From positions 140,092 through 204,091 of the forward strand of contig CAZBLK010000001.1 in NCBI GenBank assembly GCA_964492715.1: a stretch of DNA of 64,000 nucleotides, in the 5' to 3' direction. The notes under the pieces were generated by a model, which was given only the letters and a program-made list of their open reading frames with translations, had not been told where the DNA came from and ran no database searches. The stretch is from CAZBLK01 sp964492715 (GTDB lineage: Bacteria; Bacillota; Clostridia; Lachnospirales; WRBF01). Positions 18,503 through 26,161 of this stretch are shown here, piece by piece (the stretch's first letter is position 1; every line of letters starts with the position of its first letter). Both the position numbers and the translations under genes were made by a program.

Positions 18503-19141
18503 ATGGAACAGGTGGATTTTTCCATTATGGGAAAACTTTACGAAATTGTAAATAAAAGCTATGAAAATGAATTTATGTTAACGGAAGCTTGCACCCTGCT
18601 AAGTATTGGTCTGGGTGCAAGCGTTGTTGTTTTGGATTCTTTTAAAAATGTTTTGTTTAAAAAAGAAAAAGAATTGCTTGCAAAAAATTTAGAAAGCCTT
18701 GAATGTATTCCTTTGTTTTTTGGGTCAGACCTACTTGCTGAAGTTAACGTATACAGAGATATACCATATACAGACGATGAAGTTGCTGTTATTAAGGCTT
18801 TTAGCTCTGTTATTAATCTTCTAGTTAGAAGATTAAAGGAAGAAAAAGAAACAGAGGGAATTAAAAACATAAGCGTTGTAAAGTCGGCGGTTGGTGCACT
18901 TTCTTATTCTGAGCTTTTGGCAGTAGTCGAAGTTATTTCTTCGTTAAGCGGAAGCGGTGGAATAGTTGTTGCAGCTTCTCTTTCTAAAAAGAGAGGCGTT
19001 GCACGCTCGGCAATTGTAAACGCTTTAAGAAAGCTTGAAGGGGCAGGGCTTTTGGAAGCACGCTCGCTTGGTGTAAAAGGAACTTACATAAAGGTTTTAA
19101 ATGAGCAGCTTTTAGTAGAAATTGGAAAGCTTAAAACGTAA
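18503..19141 (+). CDS. codY: CodY-family global regulator with shortened sensor domain
   Basis: CodY represses nitrogen and amino-acid genes when GTP and branched-chain amino acids are plentiful. The C-terminal winged helix is unmistakable: SAIVNALRKLEGAGLLEARS and LGVKGTYIKVLN match the CodY DNA-binding domain nearly residue for residue, preceded by the linker SAVGALSYSELLAVVEVI. The protein has 212 aa against about 259 in Bacillus. The missing residues come from the N-terminal GAF domain between VVVLDSFKNVLF and CIPLFFGSDLLAEV, roughly 40 residues, the stretch that in Bacillus holds much of the isoleucine pocket. It may therefore answer to a different signal or to GTP alone. Position after topA is the standard clostridial one. 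Confidence 0.9.
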   Translation: MEQVDFSIMGKLYEIVNKSYENEFMLTEACTLLSIGLGASVVVLDSFKNVLFKKEKELLAKNLESLECIPLFFGSDLLAEVNVYRDIPYTDDEVAVIKAFSSVINLLVRRLKEEKETEGIKNISVVKSAVGALSYSELLAVVEVISSLSGSGGIVVAASLSKKRGVARSAIVNALRKLEGAGLLEARSLGVKGTYIKVLNEQLLVEIGKLKT

Positions 19142-19150
19142 CTTAAAACA

Positions 19151-19861
19151 CTACATAATTGGAGGAACATTTTTTATTTCACCTTTCAAATAAGCGTAAA
19201 AAGTGCCTTTGCTGTCGGTGTATGCCAAAATTACGTTTGACAAGTCACTTATTCCTTTTGCTTTAAGCTGTTTTTTAAGCCATTGTTCATCTTTTCCTAT
19301 TTCTTTTAAGTGCTTATACAAAACTTTACCGTCAACAATTACGTTTACACATATGCCTTTATAATCAACAGTAATGTTCATGTCTTTTGTAGTTAGCGGC
19401 TGGTTTTCGGGCTTTAGCAAAATGCTAAGCTTACCACTTGTTTCTAAAATTGCAAACTCTATTTCGTTTATGTTAAACACGCTATTAAGACGACATTCTT
19501 CCAATAAGTCGTTTAAGTTCATTTTAGATTTTTTTAAATTTTTGTCTACAATTTTTCCATTTTGAATTAAAATAGAAGGTTTTCCGTCGAGAAGTTTTCG
19601 TATAGTAAAGCTTTTTAAGGAAGCATATGACAATAAAATTGGAAACAAAGCGTATACAACTAGCCCTGTTAAACCTTTTGTATACCCAATTGTTTCATCA
19701 ACAGCAAAAGCTGCTGCAATTGAACCTATAGAAATTCCTGATACATAGTCGAAAAATGTAAGCTGTGAAACTTGCTTTTTCCCCATTATTCTTGTAAAAG
19801 TAAAAAGCACGCAAATGGAAACTAATGAGTGCATTGTAGTTTGAAAAATTTCTTTTAGCAA
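19151..19861 (-). CDS. DUF421 (YetF-like) membrane protein
   Basis: A 236-aa protein with an N-terminal membrane region of about three spans (residues 1-90; RIMGKKQVSQLTFFDYVSGI is the family signature) and a soluble C-terminal part with the two repeated DUF421 segments, including GKPSILIQNGKIV and LLEECRLNSVFNINEIEFAILE. Bacillus relatives (YetF, YdfS, YkjA) are linked to spore properties, but the biochemical function is not established. The start is TTG with GGAGGG eight bases upstream. It converges on codY with only nine bases between stops and no terminator visible. Confidence 0.88.
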   Translation of the reverse strand: MLKEIFQTTMHSLVSICVLFTFTRIMGKKQVSQLTFFDYVSGISIGSIAAAFAVDETIGYTKGLTGLVVYALFPILLSYASLKSFTIRKLLDGKPSILIQNGKIVDKNLKKSKMNLNDLLEECRLNSVFNINEIEFAILETSGKLSILLKPENQPLTTKDMNITVDYKGICVNVIVDGKVLYKHLKEIGKDEQWLKKQLKAKGISDLSNVILAYTDSKGTFYAYLKGEIKNVPPIM

Positions 19862-19907
19862 AGCTTAACCCTCCTATTTATAATTATAACTAAAAATTAT
19901 TACAAAT

Positions 19908-20074
19908 AAACAAATAAAAAAATGTCAACGTTTTATCGTAAAAAACGTTGACATAAACTTTAGAATTTTTAAAATAAACTTCTAAAAAAATGTCAACTAA
20001 ACAAATAAAAAAATGTCAACGTTTTATCGTAAAAAACGTTGACATAAACTTTAGAATTTTTAAAATAAACTTCT
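19908..20074. repeat. Tandem duplication of a terminator-like hairpin segment
   Basis: A segment of about 76 bp (19908-19983) is repeated at 19998-20074 with one extra A, offset 90-91 bp. Each copy holds a hairpin with 12-bp arms TGTCAACGTTTT and AAAACGTTGACA around a 7-base loop. The second copy ends at the stop codon of the polysaccharide deacetylase gene, so the hairpins read as a duplicated terminator for that gene. A partial third start (AAATGTCAAC) sits between the copies, as expected from slippage. Confidence 0.85.
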
Positions 20075-21257
20075 ATTGTTGCAGTTCATACAAGTATAAT
20101 TCCTTATCTTTAACACTATCTTGGTTAACCAAATCTGCTTTTTCACTTGGAACAGAAATTTTGCTTGCGTCACCGTCTGACACATACTTCCTAGACGGAT
20201 TATTTTCATAATAATCGAAAAACCAACCTAAATCCATTTCGCTATTGCTCGAACCTCTAACCCTTGGAACATTTAAAGGGTCAAATTTAACATTGTTAGG
20301 TGAAGCACTTGCACCGCTTTGCCCCTCTCTAATGGCCAAAGAATACTGATATTTAACACCGTCATATTCGCCAGCCAATGCGTAATTCAACAATTCAGCT
20401 TTTGGCCTTATTCCAAAAGGATATGTAATGCTTTTTAAAATGTGTCCGTCTGTGTTTTCAAGCACTAGCTTATGAACAAGCCCAATTTCTTCTTGAATTT
20501 CAGTTTCATTTAACTCAGACAATTTGTTATGGTTAAAAGTGTGGTTTCCTATTTCATAGCCGTTAGTTATTAGATAGTTAAACCTTTCAGTTAAAGTTCC
20601 ACTGCCTTTAAACGGTTCTCTTTTTCCATTAATATAAAAAGCAGCAGCACGACCAAAGTCGGGGTGCTGTTCCGAAAATTTGTTAATAATATCTACTGCA
20701 CAATTTTCTTTAGGAACTAACTTTCCCTCAATTTCATCTAACGAAAAGGAGGAACTTATGCCATCATCAAATGTTAATACAATTGGGGTGTAACCAGCCT
20801 CAACTTTTATGTTATTATCAATTAAATCTTGCATAGAAATTAGCCTGTACCCTTTATTATACATTGTTTCTAAATCATTTTTAAAATCGTCAACGTTTCT
20901 TTGGTAGTCAGATGACGGCTCATCATAAAGAATGCCGTGGTACATTACAATCATTATATCCCCAACTTCATTTGGCTTTACTTTTTCATAATCTATTTCT
21001 ATAGGTTTTTGTTCTGGCAATTCTGTAAGCTCTAATGTTTTATCAAGTTCATTATTAGCTGTGCCAGAAGCAGACGCATTTTCTATTGCAATGGTAGATG
21101 TTTCAGATTGAACTGTTTCGGACTCAACCGCTTCTTCAACTTGGCTGATTAAATTTATTTCTTGAACTGCTTGCTTTTTTTGGGCTAAAACGGTAATACT
21201 TATAGCAGAAAATAAAATTGCGCCTACAATAATAAATTTTTTGAATTTCAACTGCAT
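20073..21257 (-). CDS. Polysaccharide deacetylase (NodB domain), membrane-anchored
   Basis: Probable extracellular carbohydrate esterase family 4 enzyme removing N-acetyl groups from peptidoglycan or another surface polymer. The 394-aa protein has an N-terminal signal anchor (about 8-26), a low-complexity Glu/Ser/Thr-rich region (30-90) and a NodB domain. Motifs seen: TFDDG (162-166), with the catalytic base and metal-binding Asp, and the metal-binding HxxxH pair H239/H243 in NHTFNHNKL. The C-terminal third (PRVRGSSNSEMDLGWFFDYY) is typical of longer clostridial members. ATG with GAGGAG upstream. Single gene, ending in the duplicated hairpin. Confidence 0.88.
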   Translation of the reverse strand: MQLKFKKFIIVGAILFSAISITVLAQKKQAVQEINLISQVEEAVESETVQSETSTIAIENASASGTANNELDKTLELTELPEQKPIEIDYEKVKPNEVGDIMIVMYHGILYDEPSSDYQRNVDDFKNDLETMYNKGYRLISMQDLIDNNIKVEAGYTPIVLTFDDGISSSFSLDEIEGKLVPKENCAVDIINKFSEQHPDFGRAAAFYINGKREPFKGSGTLTERFNYLITNGYEIGNHTFNHNKLSELNETEIQEEIGLVHKLVLENTDGHILKSITYPFGIRPKAELLNYALAGEYDGVKYQYSLAIREGQSGASASPNNVKFDPLNVPRVRGSSNSEMDLGWFFDYYENNPSRKYVSDGDASKISVPSEKADLVNQDSVKDKELYLYELQQ

Positions 21258-21276
21258 ATTAATTCTCGCTCCTCTT

Positions 21277-21442
21277 AGAACCTATGTTCAATACTCTAGC
21301 CGACGTCTTGGCGGTCTTGACGCCGCTGTACTTCTTCAGCGTGGTAAGCACGTACATGCTTCGAGTACGCACTTACCACGCTTCATCGTACAGCGACGCC
21401 AATCCTCGCCAATACGACGACTTCGTATTGAACACAGGTTCT
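21277..21442. repeat. Long palindromic intergenic element (family 1, long form)
   Basis: A 166-bp imperfect inverted repeat with arms of about 80 bp beginning AGAACCTATGTTCAATAC and ending in the near-perfect complement. It is visibly richer in G+C than the A+T-rich DNA around it and holds no credible gene. A short relative lies at 44731-44777. The structure resembles a small non-autonomous mobile element or REP/BOX-like repeat rather than a terminator. Confidence 0.85.
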
Positions 21443-21582
21443 TAATAATATGTATTTATCATACCATAAAAACATTTTAATTTGTTATATTTTGTAAACA
21501 TATAAGAATTAAGTTTTTTAATTAGGTTTTATTAAGTTTTAAGTAATGATTAATTTGTAAAGAAAAAATAATAAAAAACCCC

Positions 21583-21611
21583 TTGAAAAATCAAACACTA
21601 TATGCTAAACT
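21583..21611 (+). promoter_or_regulatory. Promoter of the tyrS T-box leader
   Basis: TTGAAA (21583-21588) and TAAACT (21606-21611) are 17 bp apart, just upstream of the T-box leader, so transcription would begin near 21618. Confidence 0.55.
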
Positions 21612-21617
21612 CAAGTC

Positions 21618-21840
21618 AAATACAAAAAAAGACTGTGAAGGAGAAAAAAACTGCTGTGGTTACAACAAAAGAGAGTAGGCTGGCTGCTGAAAAGCCTACA
21701 GCACATAGCATGGAAAATACAACTCTGGAGTTCCCTTTTGGGCGCTACCTGCGTTATCGGGTTTAAGGCAAGCGCTTTTTTGCTTGTAAATTAAGGTGGT
21801 ACCACGACAATCCTCGTCCTTATTCGGCGAGGTTTTTTTT
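21618..21840 (+). promoter_or_regulatory. Tyrosine T-box leader with terminator
   Basis: A T-box riboswitch that senses uncharged tRNA-Tyr and lets transcription proceed into tyrS. The conserved T-box AAGGTGGTACCACG is at 21793-21806. The competing terminator (CCTCG at 21812-21816, CGAGG at 21828-21832, eight or more T) follows directly. Stem I contains GGAAAATACAACTC, whose TAC (21718-21720) is the likely specifier codon for tyrosine, agreeing with the gene downstream. The AGAGAGTAGG segment near 21670 is the expected start of stem I internal elements. Confidence 0.93.
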
Positions 21841-21886
21841 ATTTTTAAAAAGAATTTATGATGTAAGAAATAAAGGAGGATTCACT

Positions 21887-23116
21887 ATGGAATCAGTTTT
21901 CGACACGCTTTTAGAGCGTGGGTTTATTCAGCAGTCAACGCACGAGGACGAAGTTAGAGAGCTTTTGGCTAAGGAAAAAATTTCGTTTTACATTGGGTTT
22001 GACCCAACAGCCGACAGCCTTCACATTGGGCACTTTATCCCTGTTATGGCAATGGCTCATATGCAAAGGGCAGGGCATCGCCCAATTGCCGTTGTAGGCG
22101 GCGGAACAGGCATGGTTGGCGACCCAACCGACAAAACAGAACTTAGGCGCATTATGACACCTGAAGAAATTCAACACAACGTTGACTGCTTTAAAAACCA
22201 GCTTTCACGTTTTATTGACTTTTCAGAAGACAGGGCAATTATTGTGAACAATGCAGATTGGCTTATGCCGCTTCAATACATTCCTTTTCTTCGTGAATAC
22301 GGCGTGCATTTTTCAGTAAACCGTATGCTTACTGCCGATTGTTACAGAACAAGGTACGAGCGTGGTTTGTCGTTTTTTGAGTTTAACTACATGATAATGC
22401 AGTCTTATGACTTTTTAGAGCTTTACAGAAGATACAACTGTAAAATTCAAATGGGCGGCAAAGACCAGTGGTCAAACATTATTGGTGGCGTAGAGCTTAT
22501 TAGGCGTGTCGAAAACGGAAGTGCTTACGGCGTTACATTCTCACTTTTGGAAAACAGCGACAACAAAAAAATGGGCAAAACAGAAAAAGGTGCTGTTTGG
22601 CTTGACCCAAACAAAACTACACCTTACGAGTTTTTCCAATACTTTAGAAATGTTGATGACAGAGATGTTGTTACCTGCTTAAAGCTTCTTACGTTTGTGC
22701 CTATCGAAGAAATTGAAGAAGTTTCAAAGCTTGAAGGCAGCCAAATAAACGCGGCAAAAGAAAAGCTTGCTTTTGAGGTTACAAAAATTGTTCACGGCGA
22801 AGAAGAAGCTGTAAAGGCACTTAATGCCGCAAAAGCTTTGTTTGCTGGAAAAGGTGAGGAAGGTTCAATTCCTACGACAGAAGTTAAAAAGGCGGACGTT
22901 GGAAGCGGCGTAAACGTAATCGACTTGTTAATTATTACAAAGCTTGTTCCTTCAAAGAGCGAAGGGCGCAGAGTTGTAACACAAGGCGGTTTAAAAGTAA
23001 ACGATGCTAAAATTGACAGCTTGGAACACGTTGTTACACTAGACGATTTTACAGATGGTTCTCTTTTAATTCAAAAAGGTAAAAAGTCGTTCCATAGAGT
23101 TAAGGTTGTTGATTAG
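21887..23116 (+). CDS. tyrS: Tyrosyl-tRNA synthetase TyrS
   Basis: Class Ic synthetase charging tRNA-Tyr, 409 aa, normal length. HIGH is at 46-49, the KMSKS equivalent reads KMGKT (228-232), and tyrosine recognition is seen in GFDPTADSLH and QMGGKDQW. The S4 RNA-binding domain occupies about 345-409 (IDLLIITKLVPSKSEGRRVV). ATG with AGGAGG upstream, 47 nt after the T-box terminator. Expression is set by the T-box, and a strong hairpin terminates the gene. Confidence 0.97.
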   Translation: MESVFDTLLERGFIQQSTHEDEVRELLAKEKISFYIGFDPTADSLHIGHFIPVMAMAHMQRAGHRPIAVVGGGTGMVGDPTDKTELRRIMTPEEIQHNVDCFKNQLSRFIDFSEDRAIIVNNADWLMPLQYIPFLREYGVHFSVNRMLTADCYRTRYERGLSFFEFNYMIMQSYDFLELYRRYNCKIQMGGKDQWSNIIGGVELIRRVENGSAYGVTFSLLENSDNKKMGKTEKGAVWLDPNKTTPYEFFQYFRNVDDRDVVTCLKLLTFVPIEEIEEVSKLEGSQINAAKEKLAFEVTKIVHGEEEAVKALNAAKALFAGKGEEGSIPTTEVKKADVGSGVNVIDLLIITKLVPSKSEGRRVVTQGGLKVNDAKIDSLEHVVTLDDFTDGSLLIQKGKKSFHRVKVVD

Positions 23117-23128
23117 TATAATTTAAGA

Positions 23129-23188
23129 AGCTCACATTCTTAAAGTTTTGATAAAACCATGCTTTGAGAATGTGAGCTTTGTTTTTTT
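23129..23188 (+). terminator. Intrinsic terminator after tyrS
   Basis: Twelve-bp arms (AGCTCACATTCT at 23129-23140, complement at 23167-23178) around a 26-base loop, followed by TTGTTTTTTT. It lies just before the end of the minus-strand pseudogene and could also act on that strand. Confidence 0.85.
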
Positions 23189-23192
23189 GCAG

Positions 23193-23490
23193 CTACTTGT
23201 CAATTTCATAATAAACTTTGTTTTTGTCTTTAACAAGAGTAAACAAGTTTAGTGACGCCATTTGAGAAACATGGTGTGAAACTGTGGCAGTTGTTAGGCC
23301 TAAACTCTTAGAAATTTCGCTTCCATAAACGCAAAGTTTACTACAACCATCAAAATGACCCGCCAAAACCAGAAACAAAGGCAACGCATATCTTAACACC
23401 TATCGGTCAAAACACAAAACAACTAGGAGTTTTATTCCATCTGCCAATATCGTTAAAAAATGCAATTTCTATAAGTTATAAACTTTGGCA
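23193..23490 (-). pseudogene. Remnant of an ArsR-type winged-helix regulator
   Basis: The last 45 codons read as an ArsR-like DNA-binding helix and wing (YGSEISKSLGLTTATVSHHV, LFTLVKDKNKVYYEID). Upstream in the same frame the coding signal breaks at a TAG just before 23400 and earlier sequence is degenerate, so only the C-terminal 68 codons remain open. No ribosome site precedes the nominal start. It looks like the tail of a longer regulator in decay; target unknown. Confidence 0.6.
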
Positions 23491-23557
23491 AAACGGCAAT
23501 GTTGCAAACTAACAAAAATTGTGGTATGTTAATATTAACAATGAAAGGGGTGTCTTT

Positions 23558-25672
23558 ATGGCAATTAATGTGCCATTTGATATATTAAGTTCTTTTGAAA
23601 AAATTAACATAATGTCTAAACTTTCGGTAAAGCTTACAAAAGAGTTTTTAAACTTTGCTGCAATCTTTTCTGATGAAACAGAAAACTTTGTTATACCATG
23701 CGAGCCAACCTCGGAACAACCTGTAACTGTAAAAATTCGTACAGCAGAGCAAAATGTTGACGAGGTGTACATTGTTTCTGGAACATACAATTTTCCTTTA
23801 GTTAAAGCCGAATCACTAAACGGCTTTGACTTTTACTCATACACTTTTGAAAAAATCGAAAAGCGGTTTTCCTATTATTTTCGTATCGTAAAGGACGGAG
23901 TATCTTACTTTTACAACAAGCATGGTCTTTACGACACAATCGATGAAAATTACAATTTTAGCATAATTCCAAACTTTAAAACTCCAGAATGGGCTAAAGG
24001 CTCAATTGTTTACCAAATTTATGTTGACCGTTTTTGTGATGGCGACCCAACAAACAACGTGGTAAACAACGAATATGCCTACTTGGGCAAAGCGGCAAAA
24101 TGTGTTGAAAAGTGGAGCAAGCTTCCGTCCAAAGAAGACGTGTGCAATTTTTACGGCGGTGACTTGCGTGGCATTATTGATAAAATTGATTATTTAAAAA
24201 ATTTGGGCGTTGAAGTAGTTTACCTAAACCCGATTTTTGTTTCGCCAAGCAACCATAAGTACGACATTCAGGACTACGACTACATTGACCCACACCTTGG
24301 TGTAATTGTAGAGGACGGCGGCGAACCGCTTTATTTTGAAAAATTCCACAACAAATTTGCTACAAAATATATTCAGCGTACCACACACAAAGGAAACCTT
24401 GAAGCAAGCAACGCTTTTTTCTGCAAGTTAACAGAGCTTTTGCACGAAAACGGTATTCGTGTAATTATTGATGGTGTTTTCAACCACTGTGGAGCGTTTA
24501 ACAAATGGCTTGACAAGGAAGGGTTTTACACTGGCAAGTGGTACCCTGTTGGGGCGTACCGTGAAGAGAACAGCCCATACCACGACTATTTCATTTGGTA
24601 CGACAAAAACTGGCCAAACAACGACTGCTATGACAGTTGGTGGGGGCATAGCAACCACCCTAAGCTAAACTTTGAAGGCTCTAAGGAACTGCACAATTAC
24701 GTAATGAGTGTTGGTAAAAAGTGGGTTTCGGCACCGTTTAACGTTGACGGCTGGCGGCTAGACGTTGCGGCGGACTTAGGGCAGTCCCCAGAGTTTAACC
24801 ACGCATTTTGGAAGGAATTCCGCAAAGTTGTAAAGGAAGCAAACCCAGATTCAATTATTCTTGCAGAGCATTACGGCGACCCTAAAGAATGGCTTAATGG
24901 TGATGAATGGGACACTGTTATGAACTATGACGCTTTTATGGAGCCTATAACGTGGTTTTTGACAGGTATGGAAAAGCACAGTGAGGAGTTCCGTGCTGAC
25001 ATGCTTTGTAATGCAATGGCTTTTGAACAATCTATGCGTTACTTTATGGCAAGGTTTTCAATTCAGTCGCTTACTACATCAATGAACGAGCTTTCAAACC
25101 ACGACCATTCACGGTTTTTGACAAGAACAAACATGAAGGTTGGGCGTTTGCACACAGTTGGCGCAGAAGCGGCGGCAGAAGGAATTAACAAAAACATTAT
25201 GATGGAAGCTGTTACGTTCCAAATGACATGGCCTGGCTCGCCAACAATTTATTACGGCGACGAAGCTGGCGTTGTAGGCTGGACTGACCCAGACAACAGG
25301 CGCACATACCCTTGGGGTAGGGAAGACTTTACGCTTTTAACTTTCCACCACGAAATTATTAAGGTGAGAAAACGGTTTAATGTTTTTAAAACAGGCTCAC
25401 TAGAATATTTGTACCTTGATTACGGCATTTTGACATACGGTAGGTTTAATAAAGATGAAAAGATTGTTGTTGCTTTAAACAATAATCTTGAACAGAAGGA
25501 ACTTTCAATTCCCGTTTGGAAGCTTGGGGCAAGCACAAGCGGAGATGCTGTAACGCTTATAACTACAGGTGATGGCACGTTTAGCACAAAACAAAATGTT
25601 TATAAGTACAGAAATGGTTATTTAAACATTACTGTTGGGGCATATTCAAGCGTTATTTTGCAACTTAAATAG
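23558..25672 (+). CDS. GH13 alpha-glucan hydrolase (cyclomaltodextrinase/neopullulanase type)
   Basis: Cytoplasmic glycoside hydrolase family 13 enzyme, 704 aa, probably breaking down maltodextrins or glycogen-derived glucans. An N-terminal beta-sandwich (about 1-140) precedes the barrel. The conserved regions are all present: VDRFCDGDP, VIIDGVFNH, GWRLDVAAD with nucleophile D402, ILAEHYG with acid/base E437, and LSNHDHSRF with D516. No signal peptide is seen. The ATG at 23558 follows AAAGGGG. A TTG 39 bases upstream is in frame but lacks a ribosome site. It pairs functionally with the debranching enzyme at 40794. Exact specificity cannot be read from sequence. Confidence 0.9.
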   Translation: MAINVPFDILSSFEKINIMSKLSVKLTKEFLNFAAIFSDETENFVIPCEPTSEQPVTVKIRTAEQNVDEVYIVSGTYNFPLVKAESLNGFDFYSYTFEKIEKRFSYYFRIVKDGVSYFYNKHGLYDTIDENYNFSIIPNFKTPEWAKGSIVYQIYVDRFCDGDPTNNVVNNEYAYLGKAAKCVEKWSKLPSKEDVCNFYGGDLRGIIDKIDYLKNLGVEVVYLNPIFVSPSNHKYDIQDYDYIDPHLGVIVEDGGEPLYFEKFHNKFATKYIQRTTHKGNLEASNAFFCKLTELLHENGIRVIIDGVFNHCGAFNKWLDKEGFYTGKWYPVGAYREENSPYHDYFIWYDKNWPNNDCYDSWWGHSNHPKLNFEGSKELHNYVMSVGKKWVSAPFNVDGWRLDVAADLGQSPEFNHAFWKEFRKVVKEANPDSIILAEHYGDPKEWLNGDEWDTVMNYDAFMEPITWFLTGMEKHSEEFRADMLCNAMAFEQSMRYFMARFSIQSLTTSMNELSNHDHSRFLTRTNMKVGRLHTVGAEAAAEGINKNIMMEAVTFQMTWPGSPTIYYGDEAGVVGWTDPDNRRTYPWGREDFTLLTFHHEIIKVRKRFNVFKTGSLEYLYLDYGILTYGRFNKDEKIVVALNNNLEQKELSIPVWKLGASTSGDAVTLITTGDGTFSTKQNVYKYRNGYLNITVGAYSSVILQLK

Positions 25673-25725
25673 TTTTTTGTATGTTTTTTATTCACCACGG
25701 AATAATAATTTCGAGGTGATTTTAT

Positions 25726-25896
25726 ATGAAATATCCAAACCTACATGCTTTAATTCAACAAGAAAGCGATGCTAGAGATTATTTTAATTCGCTTCCACAA
25801 TATGTGCAGGAGCAAATTTCTATGAAGGCAAGCGGTGTAAATTCTTTTGACAGCCTAAAAGATTTTGCAGAAAACCTTTTAAGGGGCGACCAGTAG
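25726..25896 (+). CDS. Small conserved-type protein, 56 aa, unknown function
   Basis: A 56-codon reading frame with a strong ribosome site (GAGGTGAT, 25713-25720) and its own terminator. The product begins MKYPNLHALIQQESDARDYF and continues with NSLPQYVQEQI; it is amphipathic, has no membrane span and ends in NLLRGDQ. Codon use matches neighbouring genes. The shape is like small soluble proteins often seen in Clostridia, but I cannot assign a function. Confidence 0.75.
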   Translation: MKYPNLHALIQQESDARDYFNSLPQYVQEQISMKASGVNSFDSLKDFAENLLRGDQ

Positions 25897-25921
25897 CTAA
25901 ATTTTTTGTAGACAATTACTT

Positions 25922-25967
25922 AAAGGATTCCTATAGTTATATGACTATATAATTAAGGAATCCTTTT
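25922..25967 (+). terminator. Intrinsic terminator after the 56-aa gene
   Basis: Outer 11-bp stem (AAAGGATTCCT at 25922-25932, AGGAATCCTTT at 25956-25966) enclosing an inner ATAGT/ACTAT stem, then a short T run. Confidence 0.75.
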
Positions 25968-26030
25968 GTATATATTAAAATTGTAAAATATTACCCTATA
26001 TTCTCACCCTTAAACTATTAAGTTTTTGTA

Positions 26031-26059
26031 TTGCCCCAAAACATGCTTCGTGTTAAAAT
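26031..26059 (+). promoter_or_regulatory. Probable nrdJ promoter
   Basis: TTGCCC (26031-26036) and TAAAAT (26054-26059), spacer 17 bp. The leader of about 95 nt holds two short palindromes and a hairpin overlapping the ribosome site. No cobalamin riboswitch core is recognisable. Confidence 0.45.
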
Positions 26060-26161
26060 ACCTTTATCCGTTTTAGGTGGGTGTTCGTTAAGTAATTTAC
26101 TTGTAGCAACTCATAGTAAATTTACACTTCTTTCACCCTTGCAGGACAAGGAGGAAATAAA

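Noticed and set aside
19908..20074. Possible CRISPR-like repeat
   Set aside because: Only two long copies with a 14-bp interval and a terminator hairpin inside each. No spacers, no cas genes.
21241..21480. A 79-codon open frame across the long palindromic element
   Set aside because: It reads through the palindrome, has no ribosome site and a composition unlike any neighbouring gene. The inverted-repeat structure explains the sequence better.
25967..26161. Possible cobalamin riboswitch upstream of the B12-dependent reductase
   Set aside because: The conserved B12-box and the GCCACTG-type core are absent and the leader is too short.
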